Assembly (NCBI RefSeq): GCF_051401765.1
Contig: NC_135073.1
Coordinates: 3,906,001-3,970,000 of the forward strand
DNA length: 64,000 bases
Reading direction: 5' to 3'
Origin: Calliopsis andreniformis
Lineage: Eukaryota > Arthropoda > Insecta > Hymenoptera > Andrenidae
Below, piece after piece: positions 25,701-40,700 of the stretch. Numbering within the stretch: the first letter of the stretch is position 1; every line of letters begins with the position of its first letter. The notes beneath the pieces are model-generated. The model saw nothing but the letters and a program-made list of their open reading frames with translations. It did no database searches and was not told the DNA's origin. The position numbers and the translations under genes were made by a program.

Positions 25701-28700
25701 CGACAAGATTCTTAAAGAAAACAAATATACATTCCAATTCCATACAGGGTATCAATTCATAGGAAGCTACTCTGAGAGAATATTAAGATTTAATTAGTGG
25801 AAAATGAGACGCAATTATATGTTCAATGGTAATGTGTTTTGCTGAGTTAAACATAGGTTATGACATTACATCAAGTTGGGTCTACAGCAGCGAACAGTTC
25901 GCGACCATTGTACGCAAACAATGTTTGTAAATAATTCACAAGCTTTCTGTCACCCTTGTATGATTTTTTCACGAACACCAAGAAGAAGAGTATACAAACA
26001 GACGATTTCTAGGAAGTTTAACCTCCATACTGTTCGCGAAGTATTCGCGAACTCTGGTGTAGATGTACCTTTAGATTCCTCATCCGTTACGTTTCAATCG
26101 TGTCTCCCCATGAATGGTTGTGCGCGTATCGCAGTTGTTACGATTGAAAAGCGGCGTGGTGATTGAGAGAAAGTGACTGCACACTCGAGACGCAGCTCTA
26201 GAGAATAAGTATCGAGTACTTAGACGTTACCAAATGCCATACGGGTGTATTTCAACAAGAACCCTCGCTGCTGAAGAAACCCCCACCCCGACTTTCCAAC
26301 TTTGTACTTTAAAGCTGAAGGAACAATCGATTTCGGAGTTTTCTCACTATTTGTCTCGGCGAGGGAAACTGTTCTTTTATTCGCTGCCAAAGTTGATGGC
26401 CTCTATATACACTACCATGCATAAGCATTTGGACACTTCGACATTATTGAAAACACTTGAAATACTACAGTTTTTTTATTTATACTAATTGGTACCAGAT
26501 GCTATTTTCATAGATATTTATAAATCTTATATGTATGAGATGAGATTTGTAGCGAAAACTATATTACAGAATTTTGCTTGCTATATTTTACATATTGCAA
26601 TAACATAAAAGTATTCAAACAGTTACGTACGGTAGTGTACGTGGGCCTACTTGTTGGATTTACAGTCAGGTAAAAATGTATTTTGACACGCAAGTTTCAT
26701 GTATTAATATTACATAGAGAAATAGTATATAGGTAGAAACTGACTTGTTTAATACAATATTGCACGCGATGATGATATTTCTAATATACTTTCTTACGAT
26801 GTAGTAAGAAAATAATAAGAGAAAAATGATTATTTGGGAGTGAAGAAAACATTTGTATACTCAGTTTTCATACACTAATTCTGCATAAGAAAATACTGTT
26901 ATAACGTAAGCTTTTATAAATATTCAAATTTTTTCCATAAATACTCCACCAATATTGAAAAAGAACACTTGCTCTTTGACACATGAAAGATCGTTTCATC
27001 AATATGTAAACGCAATATTCTTAAGGCCATTATACTCTGTACACCTCATAACATAATGCATCTATCGCCATGTGTAGATAGTTGGTCGAACTTACTTACA
27101 GCAGTTAAACAGTAAATAAATGCTACATAAAGTGGTTCACGAATTTGTTTATAAAAGATAATTGATTTCACATGTTCAAATTTCAAAGATATTTTACAAT
27201 TGAGATCAAAATTTAATGAACTGAATAGGAGGGAAACGATAGAAGCTGAAAATGAGATAGATAAAAAAAGTTTTTATAAATAACTAATGCACCAAATACA
27301 TTTATTATTTATTATGCTTTCTGTAAAGTGACACTCATTGCTTAATGTTCATCAATTCGTAGAACACAGTCAAGTAGAATTAGTATGCCTATATCTACTT
27401 TTGGAGTAAAGTTACTTTGTCAGCCTTACTTTTTTGAAAGATCTGAAAATTTAAATATTTGACTACTTCGAAAGGTATTTAAGAACTTTAATATTTCACC
27501 GTTTGTAAATTTGAATACTTAGATATTTCTAAATCTAAATTTTTTAAGAAAATAAAACGCATAGGGTACTTTTAATCACTAATATCTCGTAAATTGTTGA
27601 CCACATGTCATTTAAACATTTATGCTGAAGCAGTTTGTGAATTATAATAGAGTTCACTATTAACTTTTTTGTTCATTTCTGTCATTATTACAAGTTTCTA
27701 ACTTATTAACTCCTTGCTAATGTTGATTTTCTAGAAAAAAACTAATGTAATTCGAACTTCCTTTTTACCAGCTAAGTTCTTTTAGCAGAGAGCAAAGACG
27801 TTTTTAGCTTCTAGTCTCGCGGAAACTCAATTCTAAGGGAAGTCGGAACGATATGAACCATTAGTGAAGCTGCCCCTGCTGTGCAAGCAAATTGCTTCGG
27901 TAATCGAATAGTCTTCGATCTCAAATGAACGTAGGGAAGTTGTGAAGTTTCTTGTCCGATGTCTTTACCATTCCTTATTCTTCGCACTTCTTAACAAGTA
28001 CACGCTGCTCTCAGAAAAGTCACTACTGAAATCGACCTAATTTTTCATTGGACTTTGTTTGCAACAGAGACGGTTCTTGAACTATTCCTATATAATTGTC
28101 ATTTGATAATATAAAATTAAACATTTTGTAGATAAAAAAAAATTATTTTTTGTTTATAATTTCATTTTAGTATAACATCGAAATGAGTGCATGATTGATT
28201 ATTTGTTTTAAATAATTTATTCTTTCTAATGAGTTTCTGGATAAATTACTGTTAACAAATTTTACTGGATTTTAAATTATATGAATTGGTTCCTGTTATT
28301 ATTATTACTTTGTTTTTAAATGTGAACAATACTAATGCTTGATAAAAACTCAGATTGAATTACATACATCTTTTTAATTTTGTTACTTATTCAACAATCT
28401 TTGATTGAGGGAACGTAGCATGTACCTACTTCCTTAATGAATAAACTAATTGTTAAGATGATTAATAATCGCTAAGCAATTTCCTTTCTCATGGACATTG
28501 AAGATATGTAAATGCTATACCTTCTTAAAAGTAAAATATTAAATACCGAAAGTGGTTGTATTAATTATATCATATTAAGTATTAAACACTGAAGATTCAC
28601 AGTCACACTGACAATGAGTCACTGTATATTTTAAATAACTAGTGTTTTAAAGGGTTGAACATCAACTGATGTACGCAAAATATCAGTATTAATCAGTAAT

Positions 28701-31700
28701 ACAAATATCAGTATTACAAATTAAATCTACTTGAAATATTACAGTATCAAAATCTAAATATATTTTTCAAGCTAATACTTTATAGCTTTACAACCTTTAA
28801 TACTCGATTAGCTGCACCTACATCATTTAAATCCTGAATTTGCTGGTCCGAACGAATCAAAACGAGTTGGACCAAACTGGAATGGGTTGGAGCCAGTTGG
28901 AGCTAGATAAAATGGATTGAACTAGTAGGTAGGAGTGGATTGTCGAAAATTAAGAGTGGCCAGTTCCAAGGCGGTCAGGACACATTACTGCGATTCACAA
29001 ACAACCCAAATATTATCTTTTGTGGTTTACCTTTCGAGGGTTAAATTACTGTTTAGGAGCGACGATTTTATTTTGAAGAAGAAATAAAAGACAATTAACA
29101 TAACCTTCGTTGCTTCAAGTAATGCTCGACCAGCTCGATCGAGCGTTGCAGGTCGTATTTGAAATTACAATTACGCAACTCATGAATATCTATGAGCAAT
29201 TCCTTCTTTGTAATCAGGACGCTACCCAGAATTCTTAAGGAACATTTTTCCACAGAATCCCCTTTGTCTTCGATGTATACGAAGATTTTACATAACTCGT
29301 CGTTACGCGATCAGTTTGTTTTGAAGGCGAAATCTGAGGCGGGTCGACTTCGACTGTGAAATCATTAAACGAGAAAGAAAAGTGCACAAAACTTTCGATG
29401 CTCACCGTTCCGACGATTACCAACGGTTGTACGCGATCATGTTATGTAGCGCATCAGTACCATTAACGAACGTTTTTTCCGTTATTGTTTCTAGTTCAAG
29501 TTTACGTAATTTATCGTACTAATTATTATTTACATAACAAACGTTGTAACTAGTTGGCGAACTCTTGACAAAGAACCGAGACAAAATACAGTTAAGCCAT
29601 TAGGTAAGCCATTATTAAGTATAACGCCATTGAAATCCATTGTTACTTTTAATTAGTAGTTAGTGAGAAAGTGAAAAGGTCAGCCTGGTGTTTCAATACA
29701 CTTTGGTAAAATGTGCATTTCAGATGCATGTAGATTCCAGCGTATATATTTTTAATGGTTGGAGAAGAATTTTGTAAATCATGTTATTGATAGTAGGTAC
29801 TGTAAAATTATTTTTTTACTATGGATGAATGATAATAAATAGATTGAAACAGTAGAATCAAGATACATTTAGAAATTGAGCGATAGTTGAAGTATTTTTT
29901 ACAAAAATGCCTAATAATTGAAGTTTTCTAACAGACTATGTATTCTCTATAAGTACTCACACCTCACCGATATCGAACTTACAGCGAGACCATATTTTTG
30001 ACGTTAAATCATGTCCTTGTAACCTCTGTGCGTGTGTGAAAGTAAAACTCTTTCTTTATATAACTACAAGATGTAATGGATATAATAACGAACTTTTAAG
30101 AAGGAAGGTTGTTGAACTAGTTATGATCACATATAATTTTCCACTAAAAATTATTTAATAGATATTGAAGTAATTAATGAATTAATAAAGTTTCTAATGA
30201 AGTAAAAACAAAATTAAATTATGTTTGCCAGTTTAGTACATTTCACAAGTACAACTATAAATTGTTGGAATCCTGTTATGGTTTAGAGTTTTTGTAAACT
30301 TGTATTCTTAGGGTTATATGTATATTAAAAATGAATAATGGGTCTCAACAGGTTAGCCTATGAGAAATATGCAATTCACCCTGATTATCTAATAAGCGCT
30401 TTCAACTGTATGCAATTCGTCCGTTTGATAATAGAGATACGATAACTTGATAATATTTGCTAATTGAGTAGGTATAATATATCATTGATCACGTAATTAT
30501 TGTTTACAACTTTCCGACTTTATTTCGCTCAGTATTTCCCCATTTTTAAGTTAATAGAAAATTAACTTTTTAATTACATTTTCTTTTACAAAGTTATTGT
30601 ATCATTCTCTTTCCTTTAGTATAAATACTATACTTCGCTTGTCGCATTAGCATCATTACTCTATATTCTCTAAGAATCCTCCCACTCAAACAATACAGTT
30701 TTCTTTTACTATAACACATTTTTTTACTATAAATGTTGTGGGTGATCCCATGCAATTGTTTCAGATTATAATTATGTTACTAATGCAGCTACAGAAAAAT
30801 ACCACAGAACAAAGATAAATGATTCAAAGAGCACTATGTGTAAGATGTTTTTTATAAAAGTAACGGTGTATAATAACATGCAATTGTTAATTGCATACAA
30901 TGATAAAAAAATGATTAGTTCTCGAAATATTATTAAAAAAATGTCTTTATTGTAGAAGTTGCTTAAACGCTTATCCATTGCACTGTACGTATTTTAGAGA
31001 TTGTTTTTTGTTTATATAACTACACATGTACATCAGTGACATGCAATTAAATATTCAAGCAGCCTGTGATGTCAGAAAAAGTGAATACATAGAAAAAAAT
31101 TATTTTCTTTAGTAAACAAGCCACAATTACGGTATTTGTTCGTCGAAAGATTATGACAGCAAAGGCACGAAACTTTAGGAGTTACGCAAATCGCAATGGT
31201 CGGCGTTTGTGATTACGTTCAAGTCGCATTGCTCGGTGAGTGACACGCATATACAAATCTGTAGGTACGACGTACATGAATAGCGTATACGTTTACGGGC
31301 ACGCACACTTCTAGAAAGCAGTCGAGGGGATCGAACTCAAGGATAACTAGGTGCTGCGTGTCGATGTTCGTCCGCCTGATAGCTGCCAAGAAAAAGATGT
31401 ATCTTGCCATTAATAAATAGATCTACTCCAATTTTTGTAGATTTCAATGGGGTTTTTGCAACCAAGTTTAGAATATTAAAGTAAGACAAAAGAAGTCAAT
31501 GTTGCTTATTTAGCAAGATAGCATAACGTCTCCATTTGCAATATTTCATGGAGTAACCATTAATCTGTTGGTAGTGTATTTAGCTAGTAGTAGTTATAAT
31601 GGCTTATTGTAAGCTAGCATAGGAAAAGATGGTATGTTTGCATCTCCCATTGTTTAACTTTTGATGAATGTTAATTATTTCAGTGAATTTTAATTACAGT

Positions 31701-34700
31701 GGAAAAATTCATTGACCCATGATAATCTCACTTCACATTGAGAAAAGATTAGTTTTAAAGTTCTATGAATGTGCGAGTATTTGTTGGAAGTATCTAATTA
31801 ATAACATGTTAAGTAATTTTATCGGTATCATTATATTTGTTAAGCAGTTTTGTTAATTCTTTTTATATTTTGATGAATATGTACTCATTATTCGTATCAC
31901 TTATCGATAATGTTCAGAATACCAGGTATGTTCTATTATTATTGTTATTATTCTATCCTACTTTTTAATTTCAAAAAAGAATAATAAAAATAAATAAAGT
32001 ATATTTGATGTTTTATAAACATTATTTGTTTAATACTATTAACTTGTTATTTTACGTGGCATCAACCACTAATAAGACAATTGAATATATTTTGTACAAA
32101 TGTTTCATAAAGAGGAGAATGAAATAATGTAAATTTGTTATGTTAGTTTAGTTCTTATTTCGGGGATTTTAGTGCCCAAATGTTTATATCTAAAATTAAA
32201 ACTATTTTTTTGAGTGCTTATATTTCTGTATACTATATTCAAGTATAACAAAATCAGTATTTTACTGTACCTCAGTTTTACAAGCAAAAAGAAATTAACT
32301 CATTTTTAAGCTATATTTGCACATACAGTAATTCATCTTTTTAACCTTTGTCAGTATTAATTAAGAATGTTGTTTCTGTTATAAAGGATAAATCTTGTAA
32401 CAAATTTGATTATCAAATGTTTCTATCTAAAACCGTGAAGTTGAAACGTTAATACTTCAAGTTCTATTAGAGTTGATTTGCGTGATAATATCTTATCGTC
32501 AGAGTTATGCTTTACAGCCTCTCCTTCTTAAAACTGTTGGCAGAGATCCACTATTGTCATACTCATGACAAAGATACATAAGGAACCAGAGTATAACATC
32601 TTTAATTGCAGCACTCTTTAAATAAAAAATAGGAAACATCGTCTAGTAGGCCATTGCATATTGATAACGTGCCAAAATTCCTTGATTGATTTTTCTAATA
32701 ACTAGATCTGAAAACCATGTATTAAAGACTTCTCTAAAAAATTGCATTAATGTGTTGTTTAATTTTTCTTTTAATTTTAATATTGTACTAAAAAGTTACA
32801 TTTAATTTTCCATCTCTATCAAAGCGAAATAGGATTTTTTTATATGAAATTCATGATCAACATTCAATATTTAACAGTCATTCTTGTATATGTTTCTCTC
32901 AGGTTTTACCGTATAAAACAGGTAGTTTAGGATGAATCGTCTGATAAGAAACAGTCTACTAAACTATTTTTGCACCGCAAAAATACTTTTAGTCTTTTGT
33001 TAGGATGCTTAGAAGAGAACGAAACGATTCTCCATAAACAACTTTTCTTACACAATATAAATTGGTGACCTGAACCACAGGGTTGTAATGGTCTGGTTTT
33101 CCATTAATCTGCATTCTTTGTTCCGTTCCTGTGGTTATATACCTGATAGGTTGAAAGAGCAATATCCTATTGAACCCATACAGACATTAACGATCTGTCG
33201 GATTATAAATTCCAGATTATTAACTTGCTTTCAATAATAAATTATACCTATTGCAGTAAAAACCAGAATTTATTATATACATAAACCACTGGAATGTTGT
33301 GTACTTCCCCTTTAATTTACACGGTACCTTTTATAAGCAGGTAAATTACTCCTCTATTTGCAGGATATTTTTGTACGATAATTTCTATGATTTCTTTTTA
33401 CGATGTTAGAAAATATACTTTTCAATAATCTTTATCGAATTTAATAATTTACTAATTAAATAATGAAATTGAAGTAGAACTTCACAATAAATCAAGTATT
33501 GAGAATGACTTTGAATCAATCGAAAAGAAACAAAATGGCTGCTTTGAAGTATGAAAGGCACGACAACGAATAAACTTTACTTTGGTTTTTCTAGAATTTT
33601 ATCATTTGTTTTCTGAACATATGTAGAATAAATATTTACGGAAAACCAGGAATCCGATTGGTCACACTGATCAACCTTTAACTCCTTCAAACTTAGTTGC
33701 TTAAATTAAAAATAGTGAACTAAATGTTTCCAAGTTTTCGTTAAGCCGCATAAAGTTCTACACTGCCAGGTGCGCCAGGTAGTTCCATACCTGGGATAAA
33801 CCCAGGTCATGCAGATCGCTAGGTCCCTCAGCGAGCCTCAACAAGCCCTATTATAATGTAGGTATAAGTATCAGCTAATAAACTGGTGATTTTAATATTT
33901 TCGCCAATCGACAAATTAGTTTATTGTACTTTAATTTTCAGCATATTCTCTAATATAATTACACGCTTGAGTACGATAAATAGTTCTTCAAATACAGTAG
34001 AATAATAAAAACACAGTTCACTTCTTAATCCTTCTTTCCATTAGTAGTTTATAACTTCGACACCTTGTCAATTTAACATTCACTTCAGCCCATATAAATC
34101 ACAAGTATTACAGTAAGACGAAGTAGAGTTACGAGTATAAAGAGGCCTCCGCGTTATTGTCCTGCAAATAACTGTGCATCGTAGTATGTACCCTGTACCA
34201 GCCCACGTTACTGCGTGCGGCGGCACCTGTCTCGGTGAAAGGATTGAGCACTTATATCTCTCCTGGTAGATATTTGCCATTGCTGTTTCAGGCAACATCA
34301 ACGTCAAATATTCTCTTGTCTTCATCACCAGCACAATAGACGAATATAACTCTGGCGTTTAGATCCTCGTTCTTGACAGTTTCTAAATGCCATCTTTATA
34401 TCAATACTTTCGAGGAACTGACATCAAAGATGTTGTGGCGAAAGAAAATGCAAAGAGAAATGGCCTTAAAACATAAAGAGGAAAATATCAAGGCGTGTCT
34501 CTATGTCTTCACTTTCCTAGAAGAATATAATTTAAGTATATAGATATGTCTGTATAATGTGTGTATAGTATAGTGCATATAGTACGTAATCATGTAAGCA
34601 AAATAAACCTCCACGGAGGTTTCAAGTGCTGAATAAAAAAGAAAGTTGAAGTAATGTGTTTTCTGCAACAATGTTTTGTGTACAAAGAGAAGTAGCAAGT

Positions 34701-37700
34701 TAGCCTTTATCGTTTTGTTTGAACCATAACCTGGAAAGTAATCGTGTTAACTACGCCATTGAATGTATTTTTTAAACAGAGGGGAACAGTGGTCGATTAT
34801 AAGAAAACATTATTATCTCTGTGTTAAACTAATTAACGTAATTAGCGGTAGACTGTGGGAAACACTTTTCATTGGAAAGTCTGAGAAATGGAAAGGCTCA
34901 AAGTCTATTTGGCTCAAGTTAGTGTTCGACCGAACGAAAAAGATCAGTTTCAGTAACGATTTTGTTCTTGAAGGGTTACATACCTGAGCAGCAATGAAGA
35001 GAGGCTAACAGTGAAATTGTTTCATGTTCTATTGATATTCATATTGGAATACAAGTTAGAGCAGTTCAAACACTTTTAAAAACGTCAAAATACCTACAGA
35101 TTATCAGTGGGCATGCTTTTCTTTGCTAGTATTTTGCGGTGGATACAATGGTGGCAAAGTGATTCTAAGTAGTGGACCGAAGTTCTGAGTTTTTGATAAT
35201 AAAATAAGTTAATACTTTTAGAGTACAAGCGTTTACTCTGAGTTTCCAGTTCGAATTTTTTAAAATTTACACACCTTTCTAATCATTAATACCTGTTTAG
35301 AAAGCGATATAAAATCTGTGTTTAAATAAACATGATATAAATGAAACTGTTAATCGTAATAACAAGTGTATATCTGTTAGAGTTAAAAGCTTTACGAGTT
35401 TTTGTGATTTTCTTTGGTGGATCGAGAATTTGTATAGTAATAATGAGGGACTCTTAAATTGAATAGAGCAACCATGTGACTCAGGTATAGACAGTGTTCT
35501 TTGGAGCAGTTGGGCAAAATCCAGTGTTTCAGGTCAATGGACCGATGGGGCTGGTATGAATGTGCCGAGGGGCTTTCACCGCTGTCTTTCTAGGTCACGA
35601 CACTTCGTCTGTGGGCCAGAAGATCCATGCTTTGATTGGCACGTAGCCCCAAAGTAAGAAATACCAGTTACGGTGCTCTGTGCCAAAGCATCATTCAGAT
35701 TTCTTTAGAGTAGCTCGTTTTTACTATGTTCTCTGCTTATACGCCAGGGACTATCGTCAATCATTTGAGAAGCTTAAGCTTCTTTTGTGTGAGAAACAAT
35801 ATGATTTGAATTATATTTTGGTAACAAAATACGTCATTGTGCTGAATACGAATAATGGAAAATTTCAATATGAAGGTTATGACATTGAGTTAGAAACTGT
35901 TTAAATACCATATTATGCGTGGAGTTGTATTGCATTTATTTACGAGTATTAAACTGAAATGGGGTAGTAGGTAAAGCGATGATTATATTAAGTAAGGTAT
36001 TGTAACAATTATAGCTATAAAGGGATGGCCTTATTGAATTTAAACAAAATGCTTCTTCTTTTAACATTTTCTTCCTATACACACCTAACAATGTTAATAA
36101 TAGTTACACAAAATACGACCTTAACATCAATTATAAATCAAATAACATATCAACTAAGTAAAAATAATTTGTCTTGTGCATTGTGATGTATTTAAGTATC
36201 AGTATTAATTAATTGAATAGTGTTGGTATTTATAAGTAGTTCAATGTTTATCGCTAATATATTTTGAGGAATCCTATAATTCTCTATGTTAATAAGAAAC
36301 AGAAAAAAGAGCCATAGTGTTTTTTTTTTTTTTCAAATTGTTATATTTTCATGGTTTTGATTTTTGACCATTTCCACCTAATCATCAAAGAAGAATCTAT
36401 GATACTGGTAGGTACTCTTTCTTAAGAACTACAAATTTTGGAATTCCTAATCGCCCATAGAAATTGTGTTATTGTAGAAGTTAAAACTTCCAAATTATAA
36501 TTCTATAAAATATAATCAGTGTAGCAAATATTTAAGTTAAAAGACATTCCATAGAATATACAATATTATTTACACAATACATGCCTAGAATCCATAAAAA
36601 TCACTTGTATATTTCCTATATTTCCTATATAAAATTGTACGTATGCAACATAATACGACAATGCAATTAACTAACGAATCCGTCGAAGGATCATATGAAT
36701 TCAAAGATAACTGGGCGGCCGCGAGGTCGCGTTCCTACATTCGTGGCATTTTATCCAACAACTTCGTATATTGTAATCACCTAGGATCGACCTTGACGCG
36801 TGAAAGGAAATATGGCGGCTTGAGAATGCATCTGTGGTTATTATGCGTGCATGCAAGACGGCATGGCATGTCAAAACGTAGGCAGGTCGATCTAACACCG
36901 CAATTTCCTGTTGTTGCTAACCATGAAGTCAAAGACATTCGTAAAGAGCGACCTTAAAAATGTTACCAGACACGCATCGCTTCTTAGTAACGAAATCAAT
37001 GGCAAAGTTCAATAAGAATGGAATAATGTTTTCTGTTCAAAATGGTGAAAAATAAAGAAGAAATGATAATAAGAAGTAGACATTTCATGATAGGAATAAA
37101 CAGAAGTTACTGTTGTTGAGAAAAGAATACTGTAAAAATTTATTTGTGATCATCGTAGTATTAGTTATTTCAAACAAAGCATTTGTTTTAATAAAAAAAT
37201 GGGATAAGAAGTGAATATTTTGTCAACTATAATAAGATTAATCTACATTACCCATTGCTGAATTGAAAATCTTAACTTTTTAATTCACTTTTCTGTCTTT
37301 TCTGAATGACAAAACTCTTCAACTATCATAATGGATTTATAGACCTTTACTTCTTTTAGTTTCACATAAATGTGGGACACGGTAATTTAACAAACGTTTT
37401 ATGTCCATTATGTGTCCACATATGTCCTTCAATGAATATAAAAGATGGAAATAGAGTAACGATGTAATTAAATCAAGCTATGAATGCGATTACCTTCGTT
37501 TTTTACCTATTTTCTTGGAGGAAATATTTTCAACGGAGCATGAAACACGTCTTCGATTTCTTGTGAACTGCACGAAAGAAGAAGACAAAAGATGATATAA
37601 CGACATGAAACAGGAGCTGAGTCATGAATCCACGTTTGTAGATTGCAATTTGATTTGCAATGACTAATCGCGGTTATGTAGCACAGTACATGGAAATGAG

Positions 37701-40700
37701 TAAAAGCCGAGGAAATTATGGCATTAATTCGCCAACAAAAACTGCATCAGCACCGAATAGGTACAGTTTGTGAATGTCATCGATTTTAAAAAACATTTGC
37801 ATAATTAAAACACACATTTTATTAACATATAATATAATAGTATGTGTGGGGGCATTTCAAGTCAGACACTTTTTGGAGTACCATTACGGATATTTTTGAA
37901 ATTTAAAAATTTGAGAATAAATTAAAACGTAATCTTACTTCTTCTCTTTATAAATAAATTTTCATAAATACCGACATTTTCTGAAAGTTCATTGCCATGA
38001 ATTTACTAGTACAGGAATTATGATTTTAAAAAAAACGTAGCACTATTACTTTAAGCAGCTGTAAAATCAATAATTTTCAAAATCTTGAAAAATATTTCGA
38101 GGTAGGTATTTATAAATACATTATACAATATATGTAATTCAATATGTCCAGATTTCGATAAAATTCGAGATGCTACTCCAAAAAGTGTTCGATTTCTTTT
38201 GGTAGGATCTTATGATAATACAACCTCATCTCTAACTAAATTGGATGTTAACGGATAGATAACCATCTGAATACAATGAATGCTGACCTTTGGTTTTTAA
38301 TGTATGTAACTCGTAAACTCTTTTTAATAAATGAATTTTTAACATTCCCTAGTGTTAATGAAGAATCATACAATTCCACGAGCGACACTTACCGAGAACG
38401 AAAACGCTTTATACATCTTTCGTGACTCTTCTTCAAATTTTTCAATTTTGTCGAGTCTCACAGTGCTTCAGGTATGTCCAGATGATTCTTGGATTACTCA
38501 TCGTCTAGGCTCACAAATAAAATTCGAGGCGAAGAAAGTCGTAAGTCCGGTCGAAGACATCGTGCGTGCCATACGAACCAACTACGTGACTCATTTATAT
38601 TCTTCAGATTAGATGCTCTTTTCTTCGAGCCCGTTTACTCATAACCACTTAAGTAAAACAGGAAAACGACTTATATATACAGGATGTTTCATAACATGCA
38701 GGATCTACTTCAGGAGTTGATTGTATGCCTATGAACAATGAAAAAAAGTCACATAAACATATGTCTTATCTGTCTTCGTTTATGAGATATAATGCATTTT
38801 ATAAACAAAGCAAACTCTCTGTTCGGCCTCTTTTTTCCATAGACCGCAATAGTTATGTAATTTTTAAATTAAAATTTTGCAAGTAAATGGATTGGCCGTG
38901 GAGGTCCTATCGCATGGCCTCCTCATTCATCGAATTTGAATCCATTAAATTTTAATTTGTGAGGATATTTATAATCGATTGAAAATGCTGAAATACTAAG
39001 AAGAAAATTGGGTAGAGCAAGGCTTCTAACAAATTTGAGACACACCAGAAATGATAGAAAGAGTAACCAGATCGATGACAAAATGAGTATAGGCTTGTTT
39101 TCAAATGTAAGGTGGTCATTTTGAACATCTTCTATAAAGGTAATTAAAACAGAAAATTCATTATATCTCATAAACGAAGACAGATAGGATGTGTGTTTAT
39201 GAATTTTTTCATTGTTCTTAGGTATACAATAAACTCCTGAAGTGGGTCCCACATGTTATGAAATACCTTATATACATAATTCGTGGAAAAGGTCTAGACA
39301 TTGCGCTTATGAAACATATCCAACGAAAAACGAAGCGAAGGATATGACAGTGGATGCGAGCTTCACGATCGAACGTTGTACGATCACTTATCAGTTCTTT
39401 TCCAAACGATTATATCATGTGTAGTGAAGAGGTTCATTCGCGTGAACGATGCCATCGAGCACGAATTGAATCACGTGGCAGCAACCCTCTCCATCGCTCC
39501 CTCACTCTCTATCGCATGGCTAAGCTTATTACCGCGCTAAACAAATATTCAGGGTAATCCGATTGCGTCGAGAGTGCTTACTTTCGCACGTTTTAACCAT
39601 TAACGAATTCTTGGTGATTGCGATCCTCGTCGAAAAAAGCATCCTTCAGTTACGGTCCGATTATTTTCATAGCTCCATTTTCCTTTCACGATCATGACCA
39701 GTGGATACAGCTGTTCTTTCATTGTTGCTTTACGAAACGCAAAATTTTATCTTGTCGTAAGAGAGGATCGTTACGCGTACGTGATAATATTTGCTTGGTC
39801 TTTGAATGAGTTCCTGCGAATGGGTGGCATGCGACGCGATCGAATATCGCTGAGTGGTCTTGGGAACATTCACACGTGAATAGAAGTTACATGCTGGTTA
39901 CCGATCTTGTTTGGATGCAAATATCTTATCTATTGTTGTGGAGCAAATTGAATTCTTTTAAGTTTTATGAATCTCATCTATAGGTAATGCTTTCACATAT
40001 GATTAAAAATATAAGATAGAAATATCTGAAATATTTTGTCCCTATAAAAAGAAATATTTGAAACATTCTATCAAATAATCCTATCAATCCTATAAAATAT
40101 AGAAATATTCGAAATAAATGTATAGAATGTATTTCAACATTTTATGCTCATTAAAAAATATCAGAATGTTGAAAAGGAAAATAATTTTAGATAATCATTT
40201 ATAACACAAAATAATATGTCACGTATTTAGAGTTCCATAAAGTTAAATTGTTTTAAATAAAGTGTTACTACTAAATCATTATTATAATAATTTCATTGTA
40301 TGTATTACAATACTCATCAATGAAGTAAGTTTTTTTAATATAATTTTAATTTGTTATTAACAATAGAGTGTATGAGATATGCTAAGTGTGATGATCTATG
40401 ACGAGAAAATATTGCAAATGTTGAAAAAGTAGGTACTGAACGTACTAAAGCAATGTGGAAAAGAAAACTGTGTTTTTCGATAACAACGGAAATTTCAAAT
40501 ATAGTTAAATACACTAAATTTTAATATCGTATTACATGTATAAATGTGACTTATGTTTTATTAGAATTGATATATTTGGATCTTTACATGTGAGTACAGG
40601 TGTCATTTCAGATATTATAGAAAGTATTTAATATTTTACAGTAAACATTGATATATTTTAAAATATGTTAATTATAAAACAGCAATTTCTATTCATATAA

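Noticed and set aside
36643..36957. 104-codon frame in a GC-rich island of intron 1
   Set aside because: No family resemblance; islands of this kind lengthen chance frames; kept as possible regulatory DNA only.
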